Below are positions 39,228 through 49,785 of a stretch of DNA of 64,000 nt, in pieces; positions within the stretch are counted from its first letter, which is position 1, and each line of letters opens with the position of its first letter. Below the pieces are notes generated by a model that ran no database searches, was not told where the DNA came from, and saw nothing but the letters and a program-made list of their open reading frames with translations. Both the position numbers and the translations under genes were made by a program. Source of the DNA: Candidatus Flexicrinis proximus. Lineage in GTDB: Bacteria; Chloroflexota; Anaerolineae; Aggregatilineales; Phototrophicaceae. Location of the stretch: assembly GCA_016712885.1 (NCBI GenBank), contig JADJQF010000015.1:124001-188000 (forward strand). Direction: 5' to 3'.

Positions 39228-41717
39228 TTAGCCGTCAATCGGCGGGCATTCACGGCCCACCTGGTCGCGCGTGAGGTCGGCACGGACCCAACCCTGCACT
39301 TCGATCTGGTCGATGCGCGCCCGGACATAGTACCAGCGACGGCCATCGTCGATGCCGAGCTGCTGGATAATGACTGACGCGGGCTGGCGATCCGGCAGCG
39401 AACCGGTCTGTGTGGCGTTCACTGTCGGACGCGAGCGGACGTTTACGCCGCCGGTGTTGCTGATCACCACTTCGCACAGCACGGTCGGCGTTGGAGTGAT
39501 GCTCGGCGTTAGCGTCGGCGTCGGGGTTTCGGTCGCCGTAGCGGTACTGGTCGGTGTGGCCGTGTCGGTCGGGGTGCTGGTCGGCGTCGGCGTATTGGTC
39601 GACGTGGCCGTGTTGGTCGGCGTATCGGTCGGCGTAGGCGTATCCGATGCGGTCGGCGTGTTGGTTGGCGTATAAGTCTGGCTTGGCGTCAACGTCTGCG
39701 ACGGAGTGAGCGTAGCAGTCGGCGTATTGGTCGGCGGCGGAAAGAGGATTGGCCGCCAGGTATCCTGGGTCAACGCAGCAGTCGCGGCGAGAATGATCAG
39801 CACGCCGAACACAATCGCGCCGATCCGCAGCCGGTTGCCCTGCCGTTGGCGGCGGATGATGGTCTCCAGGCGGTGGATTTCGGCACGGCGGCCGAGCACC
39901 CGGAAGGGGTCTTCCTTCACCGCGTTCAGCCAGGTCTCGGCCTCGCCCAGGTCGCCATCTTCCAGCGCGAACTCGGCGCGTTCCATATAGCGCGAGAGCA
40001 GGTCGCTGACAACGGCGCGGTAGCGGTCGTCCTGCGCGAAGTCGCGCAGTTCCGCAAGCAGCGAACGGGCCTGAGCCAGTTCATTGTCGAAATTCTGGGC
40101 AATCATCGCCGCGCAGCGCTCGATGGTCTGCCGCGCCCGCTGGGCGTTGGCCGTCATCGTCTGCGCCTCGATCTTGAGTTCGCTCAGGCGCGAATCCGAA
40201 GGGTCGAGGTCGCTGCCCACTTCGAGCAGGCGAAATGCTTCGGCGCTCAAGGTCAGGCGCTCGTCAACCGCCGTGGCGGACGAGGCCCGCGTCAGGGCAC
40301 TCTGCGCCTGATCGCTGACCTGAGTCTTGATGCCGGCCAGTTTGGCGCTCGAGTCCTGCATCTGGGCACTGACGCGCTGGCTGTTCGGCAGCAGCTGGCG
40401 CACCCGCTGGAGGATCGTCTGCACGTTGCGGATCTGCGCGGCCTGCTCGCTGAGTGTCCCGCTGAGGGTCGCCAGCTGGACGCCGGCCTGCTCCGTGTCC
40501 TGCTGGACGCGCCGCGCCGTTTCGAGGCGCTCCTCGGTTTGGGGATCGTTCGGCACGACATTCAGCGCTCCCTGGTACTTGCGGATCGCCTCGTTCCAGT
40601 TGTCGGCGGCCAGGAAACGGTCGCCTTCGCTCATCAGTTCACGCGCCAGCGCCAGGTCTTGAATCGCCAGCAGTGCGGACTCAGCATCTTTCCAGCTCAG
40701 AATGCCGCTGCGTTCAGCCAGATCGCGCGCTTCGCGGTACAACCGGCCGGCTTCTTCGTAATTGCCGGCGCGTTCCAGCGACTTGGCGCGGTTGTAGGCC
40801 ACACGCGCGTCAAACGGGATGCGGTGGTCCGGTACGACGCCGCGGATCAGGTTGTCTTCGGATTTCTGGCGGTATTCAAGCGCGGTGGCATTGCCTGGCT
40901 GTGCTTGCAGGATGCGATTGGCCGTCTCAACCGTGACCTGATAGTCGCCAGCATAATAACTCTGCGTCAGCTCGGTAATCAGGCTTTCCACGTCAGCTGC
41001 CGAGGCGCCCGGAATCATGTTGAGCGCAGGCGGTTTACGCGCGCCGCCGGGAGGACGTGCGCCGGTCTCTGGCGCGGGATACCCCTGCGAAGTGGCAAAA
41101 CGCGGCGGCGGCGGCGGCTCGTCGGCCTCGTCCAGCGAAGGGGATGGGGTGGGCGCGGCAGATGTCGGCGCCGCGGCCGGCGTTTCACCGGTCGAGCGCG
41201 CCTGGGCTGCGGTCTGGGTCTGCGTGCTGCGCGCCGCGGGATAGGTTTGCGTGGCACGCGGTTCTGGCGCCTGCACCTTGCGGCTGACGCCGTAGCGCGC
41301 GAAGAGGTCATTGACGCGCTGCGCGGCGTGGCCGCTGCGGCCGCCGGCCTGTTCAAGCAGGTCGAGCAGTTCGGGATCAGACGTGTCCTGAGTCAGCGCC
41401 TGAGCCAGGATGTCCAGTGCGGCGTCGATGTCGTCGTCATCGCCGGCCACCTCGATGCGGATCTTGGCGCGGCGCATCAGGCCGCGCACCGCTGCCGAGG
41501 CGGCGCTGGGTACGGGCGTGGATGATCCGGCCGAAAGCCGGGCAATTTCCGCGAACATGGCCTGGACAGTCGCCTCAAAGTCGGTGTTCTTGGCGTCGGT
41601 CAGCAGGGCGCGGGCATTTGATTCAATATCGGTCAGGAGGCGCGGGTCCGGCGCTGTGGCGCTCTTGTATCCGTCTACCATGCGCCGCAGCGCGTCAATC
41701 CGGGGCTGTAAATCCAT
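39228..41717 (-). CDS. Large TPR, transmembrane and SH3-domain envelope protein
   Basis: 829 aa from an ATG at 41717 with TAGGA upstream. Architecture: a cytoplasmic N-terminal helical region and Ala/Pro linker (about 1-240), TPR-like repeats (about 240-400, for example YNRAKSLERAGNYEEAGRLY and AADNWNEAIRKYQGAL), coiled coil (about 400-560), a further helical repeat, one transmembrane helix (about 625-645, IGAIVFGVLIILAATAALT), a long Thr-Pro spacer of NTPTPT-like repeats and a C-terminal SH3b domain (about 755-825, NTGGVNVRSRPTVNA). It spans the membrane and may sense or bind the wall. Ligand unknown. Confidence 0.82.
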   Translation of the reverse strand: MDLQPRIDALRRMVDGYKSATAPDPRLLTDIESNARALLTDAKNTDFEATVQAMFAEIARLSAGSSTPVPSAASAAVRGLMRRAKIRIEVAGDDDDIDAALDILAQALTQDTSDPELLDLLEQAGGRSGHAAQRVNDLFARYGVSRKVQAPEPRATQTYPAARSTQTQTAAQARSTGETPAAAPTSAAPTPSPSLDEADEPPPPPRFATSQGYPAPETGARPPGGARKPPALNMIPGASAADVESLITELTQSYYAGDYQVTVETANRILQAQPGNATALEYRQKSEDNLIRGVVPDHRIPFDARVAYNRAKSLERAGNYEEAGRLYREARDLAERSGILSWKDAESALLAIQDLALARELMSEGDRFLAADNWNEAIRKYQGALNVVPNDPQTEERLETARRVQQDTEQAGVQLATLSGTLSEQAAQIRNVQTILQRVRQLLPNSQRVSAQMQDSSAKLAGIKTQVSDQAQSALTRASSATAVDERLTLSAEAFRLLEVGSDLDPSDSRLSELKIEAQTMTANAQRARQTIERCAAMIAQNFDNELAQARSLLAELRDFAQDDRYRAVVSDLLSRYMERAEFALEDGDLGEAETWLNAVKEDPFRVLGRRAEIHRLETIIRRQRQGNRLRIGAIVFGVLIILAATAALTQDTWRPILFPPPTNTPTATLTPSQTLTPSQTYTPTNTPTASDTPTPTDTPTNTATSTNTPTPTSTPTDTATPTSTATATETPTPTLTPSITPTPTVLCEVVISNTGGVNVRSRPTVNATQTGSLPDRQPASVIIQQLGIDDGRRWYYVRARIDQIEVQGWVRADLTRDQVGRECPPIDG

Positions 41718-41905
41718 CAGGTACAATCCTACTGGGTAATCAGTTGTCGGTTATCGGTTTTCGTTTCAGCAGTCCGGCATTGCTGGCCAGCCGGCGCATG
41801 CTGACAACTCCATACTGAAAACTGTAGACTCCTGCGCACGCGCCCAAGTTACCCTATCGTTGGCGGTGCGACAAGTGCGGCTTACCTATGACCTCGGAGC
41901 GCGAG

Positions 41906-42532
41906 ATGACGATTTACGACATCACGAGAACAGTATCACCCACGCTGAAAGTATGGCCAGGCGACACGGAGTACGCGGCGGCGGCGGTCGTCACGATGGC
42001 AGGCGGCGCGCCAGTGAACCTCTTTACGCTGACCCTGAGCGCCCATACCGGCACACATGCCGACGCGTATTATCACTATACGAAGGATGGCGCGCATCCG
42101 GCACAGATGCCGCTCGAACAGTACGTCGGCCCGGCGCGGGTGGTCACGGTTTCACGGCGCGACGGCCCGCTAACCGCCGACGACTTTCCGGCGGGGTCGC
42201 TGGATGGTGTCCGGCGTCTACTGGTCCACTCACACGTCAGCAATCTGCCGGACGAGGTCTGGCCGTCTGAATTCCCCTACCCCTCACCGGACCTCATCGA
42301 GCTACTGGGACGGCACGGCTGCCTGCTGATCGGGTTGGACTCGCCCTCGTTCGACGACCTGAACAGTTCCACACTCGATGGGCACCACGCGCTCCGGCGC
42401 AGCGGCATGGTCAACCTCGAAACGCTTAACCTGAGCGGCGTGCCGGACGGCGACTACGAGCTGGTCGCGCTTCCGCTCAAGCTCGATCTGGCCTGCGGAT
42501 CGCCGGTACGGGCCATCCTCCGCACGCTCTGA
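41906..42532 (+). CDS. Cyclase-family protein (kynurenine formamidase-like)
   Basis: 208 aa. The start at 41906 has GGAG upstream; a start at 41888 would add six residues. It carries the cyclase-family metal motif HTGTHADAYYHY (about 49-60) and a His-rich second half with VHSHVSN and LDGHHALRRSG. Members hydrolyse N-formylkynurenine, cyclise or hydrolyse amides; the His pattern here is the KynB type. No tryptophan catabolism genes are adjacent, so the substrate is unproven. 41718-41905 holds no gene. Confidence 0.85.
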   Translation: MTIYDITRTVSPTLKVWPGDTEYAAAAVVTMAGGAPVNLFTLTLSAHTGTHADAYYHYTKDGAHPAQMPLEQYVGPARVVTVSRRDGPLTADDFPAGSLDGVRRLLVHSHVSNLPDEVWPSEFPYPSPDLIELLGRHGCLLIGLDSPSFDDLNSSTLDGHHALRRSGMVNLETLNLSGVPDGDYELVALPLKLDLACGSPVRAILRTL

Positions 42533-42578
42533 GAATCGACAGCTATTCGTCGTCAGTTAGCGGCTAACAGCATATCAC

Positions 42579-43439
42579 TCAGTACGGCCCGAAGGCATCG
42601 CCGTTGTCGAGCAGCAGGAACACCTGCGTGATCGTTACGTCGAGGATCAGTGTGCCGCCCTCGACGCGCTGGATGTTCAGGTCGGCGGTCTGCTGCGGTG
42701 TCCGCGCATAGCCCAACGACTGCTGCAAGGCCTGGTCACTGGTCCACAGGCCGAGGAATGCGTCCGATGGCGGGCGCAGCCCTTCCGGCGGCAGGATCGC
42801 GATGGGTGCAGGCACCAGCGGCAGATTGGTGAACCAGAAGCGCCCTGCGCGCACCTGCCCCGGCTGGATGGCCCAGACTTCACCGGACTCCTGGCGCTGG
42901 TACATCACGCCGCCATTCTCGAAGACCTGGACGTCCGCCGCGAACCCGAAGCGTTCCTGCAGGGCACAGCCCACGCGGCGCGCCACGGACGGATTCTCGC
43001 GCCAGGCCGTCCCGAAAACCGGGTCAATCTCGATCTCGCAGCCGATGCCGCCTTCCGCAGTCGGCTCTGGCAGCGCAGTCTGCCGCGGGTCAATCCTCGG
43101 CAGATCGACCTCAAGCTGCGCCGCGCCGAGAAAGACGCCCACGTAAGGCGTCTCGGTCGGGGTAGCGGTCGGCGGCGACTGCGTCGCAGTGACCGGCACC
43201 GCCTGGCGCGTCTGCTGCTTTTCGACGCGGCTCAGGGTTGGCGGCAGGTCGACCGTCGCGATCGACCGCACGATAGCGACCGCAGTCGGCGGGATATTGA
43301 CGTCCGGAGTCCCGCCAGCAGACTCCGTTTCAGCACAGGCCGAGACCAGCAGTGCGACGATGGCGAGGAGCACCGCGAACGGCGCCCCTCGTCTGTACGA
43401 TCCGAATTGGTTCAATACCCGCGCCCGTCTCAGTCGCAT
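42579..43439 (-). CDS. Hypothetical lipoprotein
   Basis: 286 aa. The signal peptide has a basic n-region and the hydrophobic LLAIVALLVSACAETES with a lipobox LVSAC near residue 35. A Thr/Pro-rich linker follows (VTATQSPPTATPTETP). The globular part has two Cys, in GIGCEIEIDP and RVGCALQERFGF, possibly a disulfide, then VMYQRQESGEVWAIQPG. No family is recognised. It begins 5 bp after the stop of the alpha-2-macroglobulin gene on the same strand, so the two are likely cotranscribed and may act together. Confidence 0.7.
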   Translation of the reverse strand: MRLRRARVLNQFGSYRRGAPFAVLLAIVALLVSACAETESAGGTPDVNIPPTAVAIVRSIATVDLPPTLSRVEKQQTRQAVPVTATQSPPTATPTETPYVGVFLGAAQLEVDLPRIDPRQTALPEPTAEGGIGCEIEIDPVFGTAWRENPSVARRVGCALQERFGFAADVQVFENGGVMYQRQESGEVWAIQPGQVRAGRFWFTNLPLVPAPIAILPPEGLRPPSDAFLGLWTSDQALQQSLGYARTPQQTADLNIQRVEGGTLILDVTITQVFLLLDNGDAFGPY

Positions 43440-43444
43440 AACGC

Positions 43445-46400
43445 CTATTCTTCCGCCGCCACAACCGTGAATGTGCTTCCCGCACCGCGCCCATAGACTT
43501 CTGGCAGGTAGAACTCGCGGCCAGTGGGCGGGATCACATTATACGTGCCTTCGACGGTTGGGCGCACCAGATAGGTGAACTCGTAGGTTCCGGGCGCGAC
43601 ATAATCTGCGCTCAGGACGACTTTCTCGTCCTTATACTGCACATCGGCCCACCAGTAGTAGAAGAAATCGTCGCCTGTCGATTCGAAGGTGGCTTCGGTA
43701 TCCGTCTGCTGCGAAGTGTTCAGGTTTGGATTGATGGCTTCGACACCTGCCGGCAGCGGATCTTCGATGACGACGAAATTCAGCGCGTTCGGCGCGATCA
43801 CCGTGACGGTGACCTCGACGAGCTGACCAACTGCGGCCTGCGCGATGGTTTCTTCCTGGCCGAGGATGCGATAAACGCGCGATACGCTCAAGCCATTGTC
43901 GATCGGCTGCACCTCCGGCACGGGCAGGAACGCTTCCAGATACGCCGTGTAGTACAGCGCACCATCGCCTGCGCCGCGCGTGATCTCAATCGGATTGGGG
44001 CCATCAGCGATGAGCTGCGACACATCACGGGTCAGGATTTCCGAAGTCGCCGCGTCCGCCGGAGTGAGCGCCGTTTCGGCAGCCTGTTCGCCGTTGATCG
44101 TGACTGTGTAGCTGAAGGAGGGCTGCGTCTCACCCGTGGTGATCATCCAGTCTGTGAGCGCGAACAGCGACCACGCAGTTTCCTGGGTCGTCTCCCAGTA
44201 ATCCGCATCCCGTGCGATCATCAGCCAGCGGATGGCATTCGGCAGCAGGGGTTCGTCCTCTACGAGGGAGAGCAGTGTCCGCACCACCATCGCGGTCGTG
44301 CGCGTGTTGCTGTTCCAGTTGTACCAGTCGCGCGACTGCTCTTCCCAGTGCGCCCCGTTGGCGCTGACGATCACCGCGTTGAGAATTTCATCGCGCAGCG
44401 TGATGATGCGTTCGCTGTCGTCCGGTGCAACTTCCAGGATAGCGCTGAGCAGCAGGGCTTTGGCGTAGACGCTCAGCCGGTCGCGCAGATCGTACAGATT
44501 GCTGATCGGCGCGGTGACCCGCGTCTCGCCCGCCATAGACAGCGCGTAGACGATGATGGCCGAGCGGTTGAGCAGGTAGTCCTGATCGCTGCGCGAACGG
44601 GTGGACAGGTGCTGTGTCAGGTAGCGGGCGCCTTCCTGGATCACCCGGCCGTCCACCATCAGGTTTTGCTGCGCCTCAGTCAGTGCAACCAGCACCCAGG
44701 AGGTGACCAGCGGACTGCTTTCCAGGCTCGGGAACCACGCCCAACCGCCATCGACCTTCTGTTGGGCGACCAACCGCTGAACGGCAAGGCTGGCCTCAGT
44801 CTGCAGCGCTGCGATGCGCGGATCGTTCGGGTCGCCCAGCGCTTCCAGCGCACGCAGTCCAGCCACGTTGGCGGACAGCCGCGAGGCCGTGGTTTCCGTA
44901 CACTCGCATTCGATACGCCGGAGCGCCTCGATCGCTTTGAGTGCAGCGACCGCCAGCGAAGGCTCCAGCTCGACCGTGAGCGTCCCTTCAGTGACCGCAT
45001 AACGGCGCGGGAGCACCACCGCTTCCACCCGCGAGGATGCCGTGCGCAGCGTCCCGCCTGTCCCGACGAACTCCGGCACTTCGTATTTGTAGACCGGAAG
45101 CAGGCGGTTGTCGCCCTGCCCGAACGCGGGCCGCGTCGCGTCATTAAACTCGCCGGATTCCGCCACGAAGATCAGTTCGGCCGTCTCGACATCTTCAACG
45201 GTGGCCGTCCAGTTTACGCGGCTCCGTCCCTGGGCCGGGATGGTCACGGTTTGCGTGATGTCCTCGCTGAGCGTAACGCCCATGGCCTGAAGGCTAACTT
45301 GGGTCGGGAGGTCTTCCAGCGTATTGTTGTTCACGACGGCTGCCAGGGTGATCACATCACCGCGCGTCATGAACCGCGGCGCAACCGGACGGACGATCAG
45401 CGGCTTGGTCGCAATGATGTCGTCGCTGGCCTGTCCCACCAGCATCGGACCGCTGGATCCGTCGGTAACGCCGATCACGTTCAGGCGCCAGGTCGTCAGG
45501 TTATCCGGCAGAGTGATGCTAACCGTCGCGGTGCCGTTCTCGTCGGTCACGATCTGACCGTCCCAGAAGGCCGTATCGATAAACTGCTCACGCAGTTCGA
45601 GGATTCCGAAGTCCCCGCCGCCACCGCCGCCACCGCCCTTGATTACGTCGCGGGTGAACTCGGTGATCAGGTCGGTATTCAGGATCATGCCGCTGGACAT
45701 CAGCACGGCCAACCGTGCGGTGCCATAGTAGTAGTCGAGGATCGGCTCGGCGTTGTCACGCCCTACCGAAAGCGCCGCCAGGTCGGTCAGCGCCACACCC
45801 AGTTCGGCCTGTACCGGCGCGCCGGTGAAATCGGTCGCCCTGATGGTGTACGTCACGGTATCGCGTGGGCCGGCAATTTCGGTATCCGGCGTGATCTCAA
45901 CGTTCAGCTCCAGCCGTTCGTTGTCCACCGGCAGCGCCACGTACCCAACGCGCATGTCCGCGACCGGCGTATTGGCATCGACGCCTTTGATCAGCACGAC
46001 ACCTACATAGATCATCGGCGCAAAGTTGTCTTCGATGGGGACACGGTAGACCGTGCTGTTCGATTCGAGGGTCAGGCGTTCGGTCCGCAGCACGCCGTCG
46101 CGCTCCAGCGTGACGAGGGCTTCGGTGCGCCCCATGAAAGGCGAAGTGATCAGGATTTCAGCCGTATCGCCCACGCTGTAGCTGGTCTTGTCGGCGATCA
46201 GGTCGATGCCGGTCGAGTTGTTCTGTTCCCAGGCGACGAACCCGCCGCCCGACACCCAGACGTAATTCGACGCACTCACGGTATGCCCGTTGGCATCGAC
46301 CACGCTGGCCGTCGTCCGGAAAATACCGCCGTTGGGCGGCACAAAGCTGAATTCCGCCTTGCCGTCTGCATCCGTGGCCGCCGTCCCGGTCGTGACAGGG

Positions 46401-49400
46401 ATGTATTCGACCTCCGACTTCCAGACAATCGAGGCCGAATAGGGATCGAGTTCCTGCACGGAGTTCCAGCGCTGCTCGACCACTTCGATGTTGACCGTCT
46501 GGCCTGGAACGATGGCGCTGTCCCAGTCGACCGTGATCAGGTCGAGGTTCACAGGTTGGCCGACTGCGCCGATGAAATCGCGGGCAGCAATCCCGACATA
46601 GATCGCGCCCTGATGGACAACGACTTCTGCTCTGCCGCTGACCGATTGGCCGCTTTCGTCGCGCGCGACAGCTTCGATCGTGTAGGTGACGCTGCGGCCA
46701 TTCGCGCTCGTTTCCGCGGGTAGTTCTACCGTGAACAAGCCGCTGGAATCGGTCGTGGCCGTGTCGTAGCTGGAGTCACCCAGTGAATCGCGGGTGTCGA
46801 ACTGCGGACTGAACGAGTATGTCCCGGCGCCCGTGTAGTCGAAGTAGTAGGCGCTCAGGCTCACATAGTAGTCGATGGCAGCATTCGAGACCGGCCCGCC
46901 AAAGAAGTAGCGCGAATCGACCACCGCGCGGATCGTCTCGCCCTGCATCACTTCGGCTGACTCTGGCGTAACCGTAACCTGGAACTCCGGCAGCCGGTAC
47001 TCCGCGACATCGAAGCTGATCTGTCCCTTGTTGATGTAGTTGTTCTCGGTCTCGATCGGGAGGTTGGCCTCGATGCTGTAGTAGCCGAGTACGGCATCGT
47101 CGTCCAGCGTGAACGTGCCGCTGAACGAACCGTAATCGCTCAGGGGCAGCATTTCCGTATACAGCACGTCATAGGTACTGCTGTAGATCGCGACTTCGAT
47201 CGCATCGAATTCCGTAAGCTGATAGTCGTTGTCCTGGCGGGCGCGCACCACGCCGCGGAAGTGAACAGGCTGCCCCGGACGGTAAACCGGACGGTCAGTG
47301 TACATGTAGGTGCGGAAGGCCGCCGGCTGGGTGTCGACGTCGATGCCGAACTGGTACGGATATAACCCGTCGGTCCAGTCGCTGGCCGTGATGCCGAAGC
47401 GTTCGCCATCGTCTACCAACGCCACCGAGCGCGAATAGAGGTCGGTGCGGCGCGGATAAGTGAAGGTGGCGACACCCTGGTCGTCGGTGTAGACCGTCAT
47501 CGGGTCCATATCGCTGAGGTAGAGGAACACCGGTATACCCACAGCCGGCGTGCCGGTATGGATATCGGTCGCCCACACGATGGTCGTGTCCGATCCCCGC
47601 TTCATGAGCAGGGCGGTGTCCGAGACCAGCATGAGGTGTAAGCGGTCATCTTCGGTACCGACCGGGCCGGACGCATTCGCCCGCAGCAGATACGGGCCGA
47701 CCGGCAGTGGACCTCCTTCGAGGGTCATCGACGACAGCGGCACGCTGGCCGCACGGGCTGTCTCGGTGATCTCGAAGAAGTACTCGCCGTTCAGACCTTC
47801 TGCGACCCAGGCGGAGTCACCTTCGCGCAGTTGGATCTGCCACCAGACGATGCCGTCACGGCAGGCCGGGCCGCCGGTGATCTGGAAGGCATAGCCCTTG
47901 TACATCAATTCGACGATGTCCCCCGTAACAGGCTCGCTGCGGGCGCGGGTCGGGTCGGGATCGGTGATCACCTGCGCGCGGTCGCCAACCTGGGCACGGC
48001 TCGGCATCGCGCCGGGGCATTGGGCCACGGTCACACCATTGACCGGCGCCACTGCTGAGCCGCCGGGCGCGCCGATGTCCACCAGGTCCAGCCGGCGGGC
48101 GTTGCGGAGCTCGGCACCCTCGATCGACCAGCTCTTGATGAGCGGATTCTGGATGAACGACAGGTCACGTACCATGTCGTAGTACTCCTGTGACAGGAGT
48201 TCGCCGAGGATGTTGCTGATGTTGACTTCATACAGGCCGAGGTTCACCTGCTCGACATTCATGTGCGTCACGTACAGCTCGGTCGCCGCGCGGTCGGCAT
48301 CGTAAATGCCTATGCCCATGTACGGGATGTTGAGCGACATCTCCGAGTCCAGGTCGCGCGTCGTAAAACTGAAAGTAGTAGTCGACTCAATCGTGTTGCC
48401 GTAGACGTCTTCAATTCCCGGCAGCACGGTCACAGTATAGGCCGTGTCGCCGCGCAATTGGAATCCCGCCGTGTACTGCAGGTTGTATTCGGCAAAATAG
48501 CCGTCGATTTCTTCCGGCGCAGGCTCGACGATGATTTTGTCGACCACCGTTTCGGGGTTAATCAGCGAGGAAAAGGTCAGCACAACCCCGTTATACGGCG
48601 GGGCGCCGACCTGGCCGTCACTCGGGTACGTCTCCACAATCGCCGGGAAAGGCGCAGTATAGAAGTTGATCCCGAACGGCGCGACTGCCTGGGTCCTGGC
48701 GGCGTTAAGCGCCTCATCTGCCGCAAATCCGTAGACATACGAGGTCTCAAGGACCAGCCGCTCGGCCGGGGTGTACATGAAACCGGTGTCGTTGTCGTTC
48801 CACTCGAAAGCCCCGGCGATTTCGCCTGGGACTTCCTGAATACTGAGGAAGAACGCGGCTTCGGTGCTGGCGCGGTCCATCGGCTGGTTAAACGTGATTT
48901 GAATCTTCTGCGTGAGCGGCAGGCCGGTTTCCTCGGCGGTCGGCTCAAAGCGCGTCACAGCAGGATTCTGTGTGCTGAAGCTGAACGAGAAGGGTTCGGC
49001 CAGCGCGGCGCCGTCAAGCGCCGTCACTCCGCCAATCGTGACCGTATAATCCGTGCCGCCTGCCAGTGACGGATCAGGCACGAACTGGTACACGGACGTG
49101 CCGATCCATGCGCCCTGCCCTGCCAGCGGTGGGTCGAAGACCAGCGGCTGCGGGAAACCCGCCTGCTCTTCCAGCGGTGACAGTGGCACCACCGGCCGGT
49201 TGAAGATCACCGTAACTTCCGAGTTGGACTCGACTTCCGCCGAACCATCGGAGGGGATAGTGCTGGTCACCTGCAGGTAGCCGCGAGTGGTGAGTTCCAG
49301 CGAGAAGGGTTCGGCCAAGCTGGCCCCGTCGGTCGACCGCAGCGTGGCAGCCGGTACGGTCAGCGTGTAGACCGTGGCCGGCAGCAGGGTGACATCCGGT

Positions 49401-49663
49401 GTGAAGACCAGCGACGAACCTGCGCAGACGGTGGTGCCGGCAGCCCCTGCAATCTCTACACCCGCGCCGGCGGTCGCACAGTCAAGCGCGGCGTCGAAGT
49501 AGAAGGTGACCGGGTCTGACAAACCATGCTCTTCACCGGGTGCAGGGATTGTCTCGACGACATTCAGCGTGCGCTCAGGAGGTTGGTCCTGCGCGCCCAG
49601 GCTCACAGGTACGCTCAGCAACGCCGCTGCAATAATGAAAACAAGAACTGTCCACCGCCGCAT
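43445..49663 (-). CDS. Alpha-2-macroglobulin-family protein, atypical thioester site
   Basis: 2072 aa secreted protein with a signal peptide (1-24, cleaved after SLGA) and no lipobox. Several Ig-like/SbsA-type domains come first (about 30-460), then macroglobulin domains including YMYTDRPVYRPGQPVHFRG as the classical MG start near residue 790, and a bait region followed by REQFIDTAFWDGQIV. The complement-like helical domain is near 1570-1850. The thioester motif, CxEQ in active relatives, reads CTET here near residue 1590, so Gln is lost and no thioester should form. The family traps proteases; this one may be a thioester-free form. It is followed by a lipoprotein gene. Confidence 0.9.
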   Translation of the reverse strand: MRRWTVLVFIIAAALLSVPVSLGAQDQPPERTLNVVETIPAPGEEHGLSDPVTFYFDAALDCATAGAGVEIAGAAGTTVCAGSSLVFTPDVTLLPATVYTLTVPAATLRSTDGASLAEPFSLELTTRGYLQVTSTIPSDGSAEVESNSEVTVIFNRPVVPLSPLEEQAGFPQPLVFDPPLAGQGAWIGTSVYQFVPDPSLAGGTDYTVTIGGVTALDGAALAEPFSFSFSTQNPAVTRFEPTAEETGLPLTQKIQITFNQPMDRASTEAAFFLSIQEVPGEIAGAFEWNDNDTGFMYTPAERLVLETSYVYGFAADEALNAARTQAVAPFGINFYTAPFPAIVETYPSDGQVGAPPYNGVVLTFSSLINPETVVDKIIVEPAPEEIDGYFAEYNLQYTAGFQLRGDTAYTVTVLPGIEDVYGNTIESTTTFSFTTRDLDSEMSLNIPYMGIGIYDADRAATELYVTHMNVEQVNLGLYEVNISNILGELLSQEYYDMVRDLSFIQNPLIKSWSIEGAELRNARRLDLVDIGAPGGSAVAPVNGVTVAQCPGAMPSRAQVGDRAQVITDPDPTRARSEPVTGDIVELMYKGYAFQITGGPACRDGIVWWQIQLREGDSAWVAEGLNGEYFFEITETARAASVPLSSMTLEGGPLPVGPYLLRANASGPVGTEDDRLHLMLVSDTALLMKRGSDTTIVWATDIHTGTPAVGIPVFLYLSDMDPMTVYTDDQGVATFTYPRRTDLYSRSVALVDDGERFGITASDWTDGLYPYQFGIDVDTQPAAFRTYMYTDRPVYRPGQPVHFRGVVRARQDNDYQLTEFDAIEVAIYSSTYDVLYTEMLPLSDYGSFSGTFTLDDDAVLGYYSIEANLPIETENNYINKGQISFDVAEYRLPEFQVTVTPESAEVMQGETIRAVVDSRYFFGGPVSNAAIDYYVSLSAYYFDYTGAGTYSFSPQFDTRDSLGDSSYDTATTDSSGLFTVELPAETSANGRSVTYTIEAVARDESGQSVSGRAEVVVHQGAIYVGIAARDFIGAVGQPVNLDLITVDWDSAIVPGQTVNIEVVEQRWNSVQELDPYSASIVWKSEVEYIPVTTGTAATDADGKAEFSFVPPNGGIFRTTASVVDANGHTVSASNYVWVSGGGFVAWEQNNSTGIDLIADKTSYSVGDTAEILITSPFMGRTEALVTLERDGVLRTERLTLESNSTVYRVPIEDNFAPMIYVGVVLIKGVDANTPVADMRVGYVALPVDNERLELNVEITPDTEIAGPRDTVTYTIRATDFTGAPVQAELGVALTDLAALSVGRDNAEPILDYYYGTARLAVLMSSGMILNTDLITEFTRDVIKGGGGGGGGDFGILELREQFIDTAFWDGQIVTDENGTATVSITLPDNLTTWRLNVIGVTDGSSGPMLVGQASDDIIATKPLIVRPVAPRFMTRGDVITLAAVVNNNTLEDLPTQVSLQAMGVTLSEDITQTVTIPAQGRSRVNWTATVEDVETAELIFVAESGEFNDATRPAFGQGDNRLLPVYKYEVPEFVGTGGTLRTASSRVEAVVLPRRYAVTEGTLTVELEPSLAVAALKAIEALRRIECECTETTASRLSANVAGLRALEALGDPNDPRIAALQTEASLAVQRLVAQQKVDGGWAWFPSLESSPLVTSWVLVALTEAQQNLMVDGRVIQEGARYLTQHLSTRSRSDQDYLLNRSAIIVYALSMAGETRVTAPISNLYDLRDRLSVYAKALLLSAILEVAPDDSERIITLRDEILNAVIVSANGAHWEEQSRDWYNWNSNTRTTAMVVRTLLSLVEDEPLLPNAIRWLMIARDADYWETTQETAWSLFALTDWMITTGETQPSFSYTVTINGEQAAETALTPADAATSEILTRDVSQLIADGPNPIEITRGAGDGALYYTAYLEAFLPVPEVQPIDNGLSVSRVYRILGQEETIAQAAVGQLVEVTVTVIAPNALNFVVIEDPLPAGVEAINPNLNTSQQTDTEATFESTGDDFFYYWWADVQYKDEKVVLSADYVAPGTYEFTYLVRPTVEGTYNVIPPTGREFYLPEVYGRGAGSTFTVVAAEE

Positions 49664-49785
49664 GTTTCCCCCAAAAATGGTTATGCCTGGTTATCCTAAG
49701 TTGATTATACGTCAACTACACTCACTCTCAACGCGCGGTGGACGTGCGGTTGTCATCCGTAGGGACGGCGGCCGAAACCAGTATA

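Noticed and set aside
41728..41830. Possible second repeat family (strings like ATCAGTTGTCGGTTATCGG and CAGTTACCAGTTTTGTCAG near 18108 and 42540)
   Set aside because: The matches are short and low-complexity, and I could not define element ends or a shared structure.
39846..46723. Very long open frames on the plus strand opposite the TPR-SH3 and alpha-2-macroglobulin genes (39846-41525, 44348-46723)
   Set aside because: They lie wholly antisense to genes with clear domains, show no family motifs, and are typical side effects of high-GC codon usage.
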